The notes beneath the pieces are model-generated. The model saw nothing but the letters and a program-made list of their open reading frames with translations, had not been told where the DNA came from and made no database searches. From Lysobacterales bacterium (GTDB lineage Bacteria; Pseudomonadota; Gammaproteobacteria; Xanthomonadales; SZUA-5), in the NCBI GenBank assembly GCA_022841325.1, contig JALHRS010000019.1, positions 16,553 to 80,552 on the forward strand: a stretch of DNA of 64,000 bases, in the 5' to 3' direction. The first letter of the stretch is position 1, and each line of letters opens with the position of its first letter. Shown here piece by piece: positions 51,750 through 60,458 of the stretch. The translations under genes were made by a program, and so were the position numbers.

Positions 51750-51890
51750 TCGGCGTCATTGCGAGGAGCGTAGCGACGAAGCAATCCAGGGTATCGCCGC
51801 ACGCCCCTGGATTGCTTCGCTACGCTCGCAATGACGCCGGCCGCTTCGAGGAGGGCCGCGCGCCTGCGCGGCCGCTCTTGATCTCCACGC
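51750..51890. repeat. Dispersed-repeat composite downstream of kbl
   Basis: A foldback unit (TCATTGCGAGGAGCGTAGCG ... CTACGCTCGCAATGACG, about 51754-51836) is followed at 51847-51885 by the GAGGAGGGCCGCGCGCCTGC-type segment also found at 24714-24752. No gene is seen between the kbl stop and the OsmC start at 52000. Confidence 0.8.
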
Positions 51891-51999
51891 ACCGCAAGCC
51901 CTATGCAGCACGCTCCCGTGCATCCAACAGACCACACGCTTGCGTACCGTCAGTACGATGCGCCCTAATTGGGAATTGCGTCCTGATCGGAGTCCTGCC

Positions 52000-52452
52000 A
52001 TGAGTGAACACCACGCCGCCATTCGCTTCACCCACAGCAGCGGCAGTTTTGCCGACAAGAGTTTCTCGCGCGATCACCAGTGGCTGTTCAAGGGTGATCA
52101 GACTTTGCTGGCCTCTTCAGCGCCGGCCTACAACGGCAATGCGGCGGCGGTCGATCCCGAGGACGCCTTCACGGCGTCTCTCGCCTCATGTCATATGCTG
52201 ACCTTTCTGGCGATTGCGGCAGTCAAGGGTTTTGAGGTGTTGTCCTATGCCGACGACGCCGTCGGCACTCTGGACAAGAATGCCGAAGGGCGCATGAGCA
52301 TGGTCAAGGTGGTGTTGCGCCCACGGATAGTCTTCGGCGAGCGCAAGCCCAGCAGCGCCGAGCTGGCCGATCTGCATGAGCGCGCCCACAGAGCTTGTTT
52401 CATCGCCAACTCGGTCAAGACCGAAGTCACGGTTGAATCCCAGACAGACTGA
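52000..52452 (+). CDS. OsmC family peroxiredoxin-like protein
   Basis: This is a 150-residue OsmC/Ohr-fold protein, which reduces organic hydroperoxides with two Cys. The Cys are in ASLASCHMLTFLA (about 63) and HRACFIANSVKT (about 132). The N-terminal SFADKSFSRDHQW and PAYNGNAAAVDPEDAF stretches are typical. ATG 52000 has GGAG upstream. Only 12 bases separate it from the desaturase gene, so it probably belongs to that lipid operon, where a role against lipid peroxides would fit. Confidence 0.9.
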   Translation: MSEHHAAIRFTHSSGSFADKSFSRDHQWLFKGDQTLLASSAPAYNGNAAAVDPEDAFTASLASCHMLTFLAIAAVKGFEVLSYADDAVGTLDKNAEGRMSMVKVVLRPRIVFGERKPSSAELADLHERAHRACFIANSVKTEVTVESQTD

Positions 52453-52464
52453 CAGGAAGTGCTG

Positions 52465-53622
52465 ATGAGTCATGAACGTACCGTCGCCAATGCCGCCCTG
52501 CAGGCCGCCCAGCTGGAGCAGGCGATGGCCGAGGGACTGCAACAAGCCCGCCGCCGGGTCGGCGCAGCTGCAATGCAGGTGGAACGAGGCGTCGGCGAGG
52601 CCATGGACAGTGCCCGTGCCCAGATGGGCCAGGCAGCCGATCGCGTGGAAGGGGTTTTCGACGACACCGTCAGCCGCACCCGTGGACTCTGGACCCGCGC
52701 CTGGGTGGCGCTGCTGCGCTGGTTCGACACCAGCGCCGCCTTGCCCGCGGACACCGCCGTGGCCGATCGCATCGACTGGCTGCGGGTCGCCCCCTTCATA
52801 GGCCTGCACCTGGCCTGCATCGCCGTGTTCTGGGTGGGTTTCAGCTGGTTCGCGCTGGGCGCCGCGGTATTTCTGTACCTGATCCGCATGTTCGCGATTA
52901 CCGGTTTCTACCACCGCTATTTTTCGCATCGCGCCTTCAAGACCTCCAGACCCCTGCAGTTCCTGTTCGGGATGATTGGCGCCAGCTCGGTACAGCGCGG
53001 GCCGCTGTGGTGGGCCGCCCACCACCGCCACCACCACCGTCATTCCGATCAGCCCGGCGATCTGCACTCACCCGTGCAGCACGGATTCTGGCGCAGCCAC
53101 ATGGGCTGGTTCATGACGCCGCGGGCTTTCGGCATCGACTTCAAGGTGATTCCAGATCTGGCCAGGTATCCGGAGCTGCGCTTTCTCGACCGCTTCGACA
53201 TCCTGGTACCGGTGCTGCTGGCGGCACTGCTGCTGTGGATCGGAAACCTGCTGGAGCAGTACGCGCCGGGTTTGGGCACCAACGGTCCGCAACTGCTGGT
53301 GTGGGGGTTTTTCGTGTCCACCGTGGTGCTGTTCCACGCCACGGTCACGATCAACTCGCTGGCGCATGTCTGGGGCAAGCGCCGTTATCAGACCCGCGAT
53401 GACAGCCGCAACAACTTCTGGCTGGCGCTGATCACGCTCGGCGAAGGCTGGCACAACAATCACCACCATTACCCGGCGTCGGTGCGCCAAGGTTTTTACT
53501 GGTGGGAGGTGGACCTCACCTGGTACGCGCTGAAGCTGATGAGCTGGTGCGGGCTGGTGTGGCAGCTGAAACCGGTGCCGGCGCGCATCCGCGATGCCCG
53601 CACGCGCCGACCGGGCGGCTGA
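52465..53622 (+). CDS. Membrane acyl-CoA/acyl-lipid desaturase with N-terminal coiled extension
   Basis: This is an integral membrane fatty-acid desaturase (385 residues). The three His boxes that bind the di-iron centre are present: HRYFSHR, HHRHHHRH and EGWHNNHHHYP. It has the hydrophobic segments of the stearoyl-CoA Delta-9 type. The first 85 residues are an unusual Ala/Gln/Arg-rich, probably coiled or amphipathic extension (VANAALQAAQLEQAMAEG; VERGVGEAMDSARAQMGQAA) not needed for the core. The double bond it makes would be the substrate for the CFA-type enzymes downstream. ATG 52465 follows AGGAAG. It heads a seven-gene plus-strand run. Confidence 0.92.
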   Translation: MSHERTVANAALQAAQLEQAMAEGLQQARRRVGAAAMQVERGVGEAMDSARAQMGQAADRVEGVFDDTVSRTRGLWTRAWVALLRWFDTSAALPADTAVADRIDWLRVAPFIGLHLACIAVFWVGFSWFALGAAVFLYLIRMFAITGFYHRYFSHRAFKTSRPLQFLFGMIGASSVQRGPLWWAAHHRHHHRHSDQPGDLHSPVQHGFWRSHMGWFMTPRAFGIDFKVIPDLARYPELRFLDRFDILVPVLLAALLLWIGNLLEQYAPGLGTNGPQLLVWGFFVSTVVLFHATVTINSLAHVWGKRRYQTRDDSRNNFWLALITLGEGWHNNHHHYPASVRQGFYWWEVDLTWYALKLMSWCGLVWQLKPVPARIRDARTRRPGG

Positions 53623-53626
53623 AGCC

Positions 53627-54886
53627 ATGCGCATTGCCATCATCGGATCGGGCATCGCCGGCCTCGGCGCCGCCTATCTGCTCTCCCGCGAACACGAGGT
53701 CGTCGTCTACGAAGCCGAAGATCGCCTGGGCGGACACACCCACACCCACGACATCGAAGATCCGCAGGGTAAAGTCTCCATCGACAGCGGCTTCATTGTC
53801 TTCAATCCCGATCACTACCCGCTGCTGACGCGACTGTTTGCCGAACTCGAGGTCGAATCGCAGCCGACGACCATGAGTTTCGCAGTCAAGAACGAACTCA
53901 GCGGACTCGAATACAACGCCACCAATCTGAACCGGCTGTTCTGCCAGCGCCGCAACCTGCTGAGCCCGCCGTTCTGGCGCATGGTGTTCGATATCCTGCG
54001 CTTCTACCGCGAGTCGCCGGCGCTGCTGCGCGATCCCGGCCCGGGGCCCGCGCTCGGTGAGTATCTGCGCGAGCACGGCTATGGCGCGCTGTTCATCGAG
54101 GATCATCTGCTGCCGATGGCATCGGCGCTGTGGTCCTCGCCCACCGCCACGATTCTCGATTTCCCGGCCAAGTACCTGGTGCAGTTCATGGCCAATCACC
54201 AGATGCTGGATGCCGGCAACCGTCCGCCCTGGCGGGTGGTCAAGGGTGGCTCTGCGCGCTATCTGGACAAGCTGGTGCCGGCCATACGCGGCGAGTTCCG
54301 CACCGGCACCGCGGTACAAGGCGTGGAACGCAGCGAGAACGGCGTACGCGTGCTGAGTGCGGGCGATGAATCGGTCTTTGATCAGGTGGTGTTCGCCTGC
54401 CACAGCGATCAGGCCCTGGCCATGCTCGGCGATCCCAGCGACAGCGAGCGCGAGATCCTCGGCGCCATCGAGTTCCAGCGCAACGAGACCGTGCTGCACA
54501 CCGACAGCAGCCTGCTGCCCAAGCGCAGAGCCGCCTGGGCAGCCTGGAATGCGCTCAAGCTGAAGCCGGTACCGGGCGCAACCGCGGCACCGACGTGCAC
54601 GGTCAGCTATTGCATGAACCTGTTGCAGAGCCTGAGTTGCAGCACGCCTTATATCGTCACCTTGAATGCCACCCAGCGCATCGCCCCGGAGCGGATTCTG
54701 GCGCGCATGAACTATGCCCATCCGGTCTACACCCACGCTTCGGTCGCCGCACAGGGTCGCTGGTCCGAGATCAATGGCCTGCGCCGAAGCTGGTACTGCG
54801 GCGCCTACTGGGGCTGGGGCTTTCACGAGGACGGCTTGCGCAGCGGCGTGCGCGTTGCCAGCGCGCTTGGCTGTCGCTGGGACTAG
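53627..54886 (+). CDS. FAD-dependent amine oxidase-like oxidoreductase
   Basis: This flavoprotein has a Rossmann start (MRIAIIGSGIAGLGAAYLLS, GxGxxG), EAEDRLGGHTHTH, and the C-terminal FAD segment (WYCGAYWGWGFHEDGLRSGV). It belongs to the NAD(P)/FAD amine-oxidase-like group usually found next to DUF1365 and CFA synthase genes. In Rhodobacter such a protein (RSP1091) works with a CFA-type methyltransferase in forming furan fatty acids. The match here is by family and neighbourhood, not proven. It follows the desaturase after 4 bases and is 419 residues long. Confidence 0.88.
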   Translation: MRIAIIGSGIAGLGAAYLLSREHEVVVYEAEDRLGGHTHTHDIEDPQGKVSIDSGFIVFNPDHYPLLTRLFAELEVESQPTTMSFAVKNELSGLEYNATNLNRLFCQRRNLLSPPFWRMVFDILRFYRESPALLRDPGPGPALGEYLREHGYGALFIEDHLLPMASALWSSPTATILDFPAKYLVQFMANHQMLDAGNRPPWRVVKGGSARYLDKLVPAIRGEFRTGTAVQGVERSENGVRVLSAGDESVFDQVVFACHSDQALAMLGDPSDSEREILGAIEFQRNETVLHTDSSLLPKRRAAWAAWNALKLKPVPGATAAPTCTVSYCMNLLQSLSCSTPYIVTLNATQRIAPERILARMNYAHPVYTHASVAAQGRWSEINGLRRSWYCGAYWGWGFHEDGLRSGVRVASALGCRWD

Positions 54887-54888
54887 CG

Positions 54889-55653
54889 ATGAGCGCCAGC
54901 GCACTGTACGTGGGCCACGTCCGGCATCGGCGCAGCCGACCGCATCCACACGGATTCCGCTACCGGATGGCGCAGCTCTATGTGGATCTGGATGAACTCC
55001 CGCAGCTGCTGCGCGGACGCTGGTTCTGGTCGCTGGAGCGGCGCAATATCGCCAGCTTCCGGCGCAGCGACTATCTGGGTGATCCGACCATAGCGCTCAA
55101 GCAGGCGGTCTACGATCGCGTCGAGGCAGCCACCGGCACGCGTCCGACCGGCCCGGTACGGCTGCTCGCGCACTGGCGCTTCTTCGGCTATTGCTTCAAC
55201 CCGGTCAGCTTCTACTACTGCTTCGAGCCCGATGGCGAAACCCTGCTGGCGATCGTCGCCGAGATCACCAACACACCCTGGGGCGAACGCTTTGCCTATG
55301 TGCTGCCGGCGGCCGACGCCAGCCGTCATGGCACCGCGCAGCGCATTCATGCGTGGAGCTTCGACAAGGCTTTCCACGTGTCGCCCTTCCTGCCGATGCA
55401 GATGCACTATGACTGGCGTTTCGAGCCGCCTGGCGCTGACCTGCGAGTGCATATGGATGTGGCCGACGAGGCCGGGAAGATCTTCGATGCCACACTGGTG
55501 ATGCAAAGACGACCGCTTGATGGCGCCGCGCTCACGAAGTTTCTGTTGAACTATCCGTGGATCACTGCCCAGGTCGCCTGGAAGATCTACTGGAATGCGC
55601 TGTTGCTGCGGCTGAAACGCAACCCTTTTCATGCTCACCCAAGAACCTCCTGA
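54889..55653 (+). CDS. DUF1365 family protein
   Basis: This protein of 254 residues belongs to DUF1365. Conserved stretches are LYVGHVRHRRSRPHPHGFRY, RLLAHWRFFGYCFNPVSFYY, EITNTPWGERFAYVLPA and FHVSPFLPMQ. The family accompanies the FAD oxidoreductase and CFA synthase genes and may bind or modify lipid; its function is not known. ATG 54889 follows the FAD gene after 2 bases. Confidence 0.9.
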   Translation: MSASALYVGHVRHRRSRPHPHGFRYRMAQLYVDLDELPQLLRGRWFWSLERRNIASFRRSDYLGDPTIALKQAVYDRVEAATGTRPTGPVRLLAHWRFFGYCFNPVSFYYCFEPDGETLLAIVAEITNTPWGERFAYVLPAADASRHGTAQRIHAWSFDKAFHVSPFLPMQMHYDWRFEPPGADLRVHMDVADEAGKIFDATLVMQRRPLDGAALTKFLLNYPWITAQVAWKIYWNALLLRLKRNPFHAHPRTS

Positions 55654-55665
55654 GGTGCCGTGCTG

Positions 55666-56955
55666 ATGACTGACCACACCCTGGACGCCGGCTACACGGC
55701 CACCGCCACCGCGCCCACCGATATCAGCGGCCCCTTTTTCAAGCGCCGCCTGCTCGGTGAACTGACCCGCCTCAGCCATGGTCACCTCAGCCTGATCGAT
55801 GGCGACGAACGCTATGAATTCGGCGCCGTCAGCGCTGCTGCCGGTCCGCGCGCCACGGTCCGGGTCCACAATCCGGAGGTCTACCGGCAGATGGCGCTGG
55901 GTGGCAGCGTCGGCAGCGCCGAGGCCTACATGGACGGTGCCTGGGATTGCGACGACCTGGTCTCGCTGATCCGCATCCTGGTGCGCAACCGCGAGGTGCT
56001 CGACAAGATGGAGGGCGGAATGGCGCGGCTGGCCACCTCCGCGCTGCGTCTGTGGCATACGCTCAGGCGCAACACCCGCGACGGCAGCCGCCGCAACATT
56101 GCGGCCCACTACGATCTGGGCAACGAGTTCTTCGAGCTGTTTCTGGATCCCTCGCTGATGTATTCGAGCGCGATCTACCTCAACGAGAGCGAGAGTCTGG
56201 AGACCGCCCAGCATCGCCGACTGGAGCGGATCTGCCAGAAGCTGGATCTGCGTCCGGGCGAGCGGCTGGTGGAAATCGGCACCGGCTGGGGTGGATTTGC
56301 CATCCACGCCGCCCAGCATTACGGCGTGCATGTCACCACCACCACGATCTCCCGGCGCCAGCATGATCTGGCCCGCGAGCGCATCGACCGCGCCGGACTC
56401 GGCGATCGCATCACGCTGCTGCTGGAGGATTACCGCGATCTCCAGGGTCGCTACGACAAGCTGGTTTCGATCGAGATGATCGAGGCCATCGGTCACCAGT
56501 ATCTGGACACCTACTTCGCCAAGGTCTCGAGTCTGCTCGAAGACCATGGCGCCGCCCTGATCCAGGCGATCACCATCGAGGATCATCGCTACCAGCGCGC
56601 GCTGACCGATATCGATTTCATCAAGCGCTACATCTTCCCGGGCAGCTTCATTCCGTCGAACGCGGCCATGCTGGGTGCGGTCGCCCGCAGTTCCGACCTG
56701 CGGCTCACGCATCTGGAAGACATCGGTCCCAGCTACGCCCTGACCCTGCGCGCCTGGCGCACGCGCTTCCAGGCGGCATTGCCACAGATCCGGCAGCAAG
56801 GCTACTCGGAGGCCTTCATCCGCATGTGGAATTATTATTTCTGCTACTGCGAGGGCGGCTTCCTGGAGCGTTCCATCGGCGATGTCCATCTGCTGCTGTC
56901 CAAGCCGCAGAATCGGCGGCCACAGTTTCTGCCCGATCTGAAACCGGAAGTCTGA
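55666..56955 (+). CDS. Cyclopropane-fatty-acyl-phospholipid synthase family protein
   Basis: This SAM-dependent enzyme adds a methylene bridge or methyl group at the double bond of phospholipid acyl chains. The 429 residues have the CFAS N-terminal domain, then AHYDLGNEFFELFLDPSLMY, the SAM motif EIGTGWGGFAIHA, SIEMIEAIGHQYL, KRYIFPGSFIPS and YYFCYCEGGF, where the Cys corresponds to the CFAS active site. It could make cyclopropane acids, 10-methyl acids or furan precursors. The desaturase at the start of the operon would create its substrate. ATG 55666 is used; GTG 55660 is an alternative. Its stop overlaps the DUF2878 start (TGATG). Confidence 0.92.
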   Translation: MTDHTLDAGYTATATAPTDISGPFFKRRLLGELTRLSHGHLSLIDGDERYEFGAVSAAAGPRATVRVHNPEVYRQMALGGSVGSAEAYMDGAWDCDDLVSLIRILVRNREVLDKMEGGMARLATSALRLWHTLRRNTRDGSRRNIAAHYDLGNEFFELFLDPSLMYSSAIYLNESESLETAQHRRLERICQKLDLRPGERLVEIGTGWGGFAIHAAQHYGVHVTTTTISRRQHDLARERIDRAGLGDRITLLLEDYRDLQGRYDKLVSIEMIEAIGHQYLDTYFAKVSSLLEDHGAALIQAITIEDHRYQRALTDIDFIKRYIFPGSFIPSNAAMLGAVARSSDLRLTHLEDIGPSYALTLRAWRTRFQAALPQIRQQGYSEAFIRMWNYYFCYCEGGFLERSIGDVHLLLSKPQNRRPQFLPDLKPEV

Positions 56956-57497
56956 TGAACATCGTACTCAATCTGGTGCTGTTCCAGATCGGCTGGGTGG
57001 TCACGGTGTTCGGCGCCGGCCGCGACGCCTGGTGGGCGGGACCGCTGTCTCTGCTGGTGCTGGCCGCGGTCACCTTCAGGTTGACGCCCTGGCCGCGAAC
57101 CGACATGGCGCTGCTGTGCGTGGCCTGCCTGACCGGGCTGATCGTCGACAGCGCCTATGTGCAGTTCGGGCTGCTGCGTTTCGCCGAACCGGTTCCCTTT
57201 GACGGTCTGGCGCCGATCTGGATACTGGGCATGTGGATGAGCTTTGCGCTGACGCTCAACCATTCGATGCGGGTGTTCAAACCGCACCTGGGAATGGCAG
57301 CACTGTTCGGACTGATTGGCGGTCCATTGGCCTATTACGTGGCCGGCAGCAAGTTTGCCGCGGTCGAAATGCTGGCCTCGCCCTGGCTGGTCTATGGCGC
57401 GATCGCCGTGGTCTGGGCGGTACTCACACCCGTGTTGTTGTTGCTGGCATCCAGCTGGCTGCCCAAGCTCGATCCGGCAAGACCACGAGCGGCATGA
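56955..57497 (+). CDS. DUF2878 family membrane protein
   Basis: This small integral membrane protein (180 residues, about 5-6 hydrophobic segments) belongs to DUF2878. Typical stretches are DSAYVQFGLLRF, MWMSFALTLNHSMR and FGLIGGPLAYYVAGSKF. Its genes occur next to CFA-type methyltransferases, so it may anchor or support lipid modification. Its start overlaps the CFA stop by a base, and its end overlaps the DUF1295 start by four. Confidence 0.85.
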   Translation: MNIVLNLVLFQIGWVVTVFGAGRDAWWAGPLSLLVLAAVTFRLTPWPRTDMALLCVACLTGLIVDSAYVQFGLLRFAEPVPFDGLAPIWILGMWMSFALTLNHSMRVFKPHLGMAALFGLIGGPLAYYVAGSKFAAVEMLASPWLVYGAIAVVWAVLTPVLLLLASSWLPKLDPARPRAA

Positions 57498-58324
57498 ACG
57501 ACTTCATACTGCATCTGGGCATCGTCTGGATCACCGCGGCGGTGGCCATGGGCGCGGTCTGGTACATCCAGAAGCGCACCCGCAACGCCGGCTTTGTCGA
57601 TGTGGCCTGGGCGGCCTTGCTGGGACTCGCTGCGCTCTACTATGGCGTGGTCGCCGACGGAGCTCTGCTGCCACGCCTGGTCGTCGCTCTGCTGGCTGCC
57701 ACCTGGGGCTTCCGCCTGGCCCTGCATCTGCTGCATCGGGTGCTCAATGAGGCCGAGGATGGACGCTACGCCCATCTGCGCGAGCATTGGCAGGGTCATC
57801 AGGGCAAGTTCTTTGCGTTCTTTCAGGCCCAGGCACTGGCCGTCGCCCTGTTCTCCCTGCCCTTCCTGGTGGCGGCGCGCAATCCGGTGGCCGACCTGAC
57901 CCTGGCCACCGCGCTGGGTATCTGCGTATGGCTGGCCAGCCTGGTCGGCGAATCCATCGCCGATCTGCAGCTGACCCGCTTCCGCTCCAACCCGCGCAAT
58001 CGTGGCAGGACCTGTCGCGACGGCCTGTGGCGCTACTCACGTCATCCCAACTACTTCTTTGAATGGCTGCACTGGTTCAGCTATGTGTGCCTGGCCTGGG
58101 GCTCACCCTGGTTCGCGCTCAGCCTGATCGGCCCGGCGCTGATGCTGGTATCGCTGTGCTGGGTCAGCGGCATCCCCTTCGTCGAAGCCCAGTCGCTGCG
58201 TTCGCGCGGCGACGACTATCGCGAGTATCAGCGCACCACCAGCGTGCTGATACCGTGGTTTCCGAAGAGCGGGAAAAAGGAAAAGGGAAAAGGGGAAAGG
58301 GAAGAGCGCAACGAGGCATCCTGA
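57494..58324 (+). CDS. DUF1295 family membrane protein (steroid reductase-like fold)
   Basis: This integral membrane protein (276 residues) belongs to DUF1295, which is related to steroid 5-alpha-reductases and isoprenylcysteine methyltransferases. The conserved C-terminal core reads RDGLWRYSRHPNYFFEWLHW and EAQSLRSRGDDYREYQRTTS. It may be a NAD(P)H-dependent reductase acting on membrane lipids. Its last 19 residues (KSGKKEKGKGEREERNEAS) come from a purine-rich repeat, not from the conserved protein, which suggests that a repeat invaded the 3' end. Confidence 0.9.
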   Translation: MNDFILHLGIVWITAAVAMGAVWYIQKRTRNAGFVDVAWAALLGLAALYYGVVADGALLPRLVVALLAATWGFRLALHLLHRVLNEAEDGRYAHLREHWQGHQGKFFAFFQAQALAVALFSLPFLVAARNPVADLTLATALGICVWLASLVGESIADLQLTRFRSNPRNRGRTCRDGLWRYSRHPNYFFEWLHWFSYVCLAWGSPWFALSLIGPALMLVSLCWVSGIPFVEAQSLRSRGDDYREYQRTTSVLIPWFPKSGKKEKGKGEREERNEAS

Positions 58325-58440
58325 CCCCGACGATCAGCAGCCTCTTCCGCAGCAAGAGCGCAAAGTCCTTCACCCTGGCCCCGAATCCTGGCTCTTCCTT
58401 TTTCCTTTTTCCTTTTTCCATTTTCCTTTTTCCTCTTTCC
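58268..58440. repeat. Purine tract and inverse pyrimidine tract flanking the DUF1295 stop
   Basis: A GGGAAAAAGGAAAAGGG tract (about 58268-58305) ends the DUF1295 gene. Its inverse, CCTTTTTCCTTTTTCC-like (about 58391-58440), lies immediately before the next gene. The two could pair into a long stem or form H-DNA. Between them I see no gene. Confidence 0.8.
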
Positions 58441-58450
58441 TGAATCGCCC

Positions 58451-59473
58451 ATGTCCCTCATCTCCCTCTGCGAACGCGGCTTCATTCCTGATGCTCTGAC
58501 CCGGGTCGGTATCCGCCGGCTCAATGCGCAACGGCTGCGCGAGGAGTACGCCGGTGACTGGTATGAGCGCTTCCGCTCGCGCATCGAAGGCTTGCGCACC
58601 AGTCCGATCGCCATCGAAACCCGGGCCGCCAACGAGCAGCATTACGAGTTGCCGCCGCCCTTCTTCCTGCGCTGCCTGGGCAAGCGCCTGAAGTATTCGA
58701 GTTGCTACTACGCCAATGGCAGCGAAAGCCTGGATCAGGCCGAGGAGGCCATGCTTGGGCTGTACAACGAGCGCGCCGAACTGGTCGACGGCCAGAGCAT
58801 TCTGGAACTGGGCTGTGGCTGGGGCTCGCTGACGCTGTGGATGGCCGAGCACTTTCCGAACTCGCAGATCACCGCCGTGTCGAATTCGGCGCCCCAACGC
58901 GAGTTCATCGAAGAACGCTGCCGCCAACGCGGCTTCAGCAATGTCCGCATCATCACCTGCGACGTCAATCAGCTGAAGCTGGATCCGAACAGCTTCGATC
59001 GCTGCGTGTCGATCGAGATGTTCGAGCACATGCGCAACTACGAGATATTGCTGGGGCGCATCGCCTCCTGGCTGAAGCCGGGCGGCAAGCTGTTCGTGCA
59101 CATCTTCGTCCATCGCGAGGTCATGTACCCCTTCGAGATCGAGGGCGAAGACAACTGGATGGGCCGCTATTTCTTCACCGGCGGTCTGATGCCGGCCGCC
59201 GACACCCTGCTGTACTTCCAGAAGGATCTCTGCCTGGAGCAGCAATGGCGCGTCAATGGCCGCCATTACCAGCAGACCAGCGAGCACTGGCTGGAAAATA
59301 CCGACCGCCATCGCGGCGAAATTCTGGATCTGTTCCGCGCCACCTACGGCGCCGATCAGGCTGCCGTCTGGCTGCAGCGCTGGCGCATGTTCTACCTGGC
59401 CTGCGCCGAGCTCTTCGGCTATGCCGGCGGTGAACAGTGGCTGGTCGGACACTATCGCTTCGTCCGTCGCTGA
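58451..59473 (+). CDS. Second CFA-type SAM-dependent methyltransferase
   Basis: This is a 340-residue protein of the same superfamily as the CFA synthase in this operon, but shorter and without the N-terminal CFAS domain. It shows [20 protein letters not shown], the SAM motif [35 protein letters not shown], a C-terminal [14 protein letters not shown] and a Cys in [12 protein letters not shown]. Two methyltransferases in one operon suggest successive lipid modifications, for example cyclopropanation and methylation. It resembles the group of short proteins that includes plant and bacterial C-methyltransferases. It is the last gene of the run. Confidence 0.88.
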   Translation: MSLISLCERGFIPDALTRVGIRRLNAQRLREEYAGDWYERFRSRIEGLRTSPIAIETRAANEQHYELPPPFFLRCLGKRLKYSSCYYANGSESLDQAEEAMLGLYNERAELVDGQSILELGCGWGSLTLWMAEHFPNSQITAVSNSAPQREFIEERCRQRGFSNVRIITCDVNQLKLDPNSFDRCVSIEMFEHMRNYEILLGRIASWLKPGGKLFVHIFVHREVMYPFEIEGEDNWMGRYFFTGGLMPAADTLLYFQKDLCLEQQWRVNGRHYQQTSEHWLENTDRHRGEILDLFRATYGADQAAVWLQRWRMFYLACAELFGYAGGEQWLVGHYRFVRR

Positions 59474-59546
59474 TCCGCCAGCCCACTGGATTTATGTCGG
59501 TGGCGATGGCATACGGTGCATCCTGACCGCCATCCGGGAACCGGCC

Positions 59547-60215
59547 ATGAGCTCTGCACCGCACATTCCGTTGCCGGACTACCGCGAATATCCGCCCGCG
59601 GAAATGCAGGCGCGCGCCGATGAATTCGCCGCCGATCTGGCGCGACGACGCACGGTGCGCGAGTTCTCCGACCGGCCGGTGCCGCGCAGCATCATCGAGA
59701 CCTGTCTGCGCGCGGCCGGCACCGCGCCCAGCGGCGCCAATCAACAGCCCTGGCGCTTCGTCGCCGTAGCCAACCCCGAGCTCAAGCAGCGGATCCGCGA
59801 GGCTGCCGAGGCCGAGGAGCGAGCCTTCTACGAGCACCGCGCCCCGGCACAGTGGCTGCAGGCGCTGTCGGCCATCGGCACCGATGCCCACAAGCCCTTT
59901 CTGGAGATCGCGCCCTGGCTGATCGGCATCTTCTACGAGCGCTTCGCCTTCAACGAGCAGGGCGAGAAGGTCAAACGCTATTACCCGCATGAATCGGTGG
60001 GTATCGCCACCGGCATGCTGATCGCGGCACTGCACCGCGCCGGTCTGGCCACACTCACGCACACGCCGAGCCCGATGGGCTTTCTCGGCGAAATTCTGGG
60101 CCGACCGAACAACGAGATGGCCTATCTGCTGCTGGTGGTCGGTTACCCGGCCGAGGGTGCCCAGGTGCCGGCCATCGAGCGGCTGCCGCTGGAAGCCTAC
60201 GCGCAGTTCAAGTAG
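59547..60215 (+). CDS. Nitroreductase family protein (iodotyrosine deiodinase-like)
   Basis: This FMN-dependent protein of 222 residues belongs to the nitroreductase family. FMN-binding stretches are [14 protein letters not shown] and [17 protein letters not shown], and [20 protein letters not shown] with [11 protein letters not shown] resembles the iodotyrosine-deiodinase/BluB-like branch. The natural substrate is unknown. ATG 59547 follows GGGAA. It lies 73 bases after the lipid operon and may be independent. Confidence 0.85.
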   Translation: MSSAPHIPLPDYREYPPAEMQARADEFAADLARRRTVREFSDRPVPRSIIETCLRAAGTAPSGANQQPWRFVAVANPELKQRIREAAEAEERAFYEHRAPAQWLQALSAIGTDAHKPFLEIAPWLIGIFYERFAFNEQGEKVKRYYPHESVGIATGMLIAALHRAGLATLTHTPSPMGFLGEILGRPNNEMAYLLLVVGYPAEGAQVPAIERLPLEAYAQFK

Positions 60216-60235
60216 CCAGAGCACGCGAAACCCGT

Positions 60236-60268
60236 AGGTCACGTTGTCCGCGCAGCGGACTACGTGAC
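60236..60268. repeat. Hairpin repeat in the nitroreductase-mutS gap
   Basis: GTCACGTTGTCCGC and GCGGACTACGTGAC form a 14-bp stem with one mismatch and a 3-base loop. The rest of the 240-base gap before mutS shows no gene. Confidence 0.65.
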
Positions 60269-60458
60269 GCGGTGATGCGCCGGTTCTGGAGACTGGCGAC
60301 GTGCTCTACCGATCACTTGTCACTTCACCATGTCAGCTGCTCCACTGCGCAGACACATGACCTACGACCGGCGTTGCCCGGAATCCGCCGCGCACACACG
60401 CGGACCGCGAGCCTCTATGCTCTCCTCCCCGATTCGATCCCCTCGTCGCTGATCCTGC

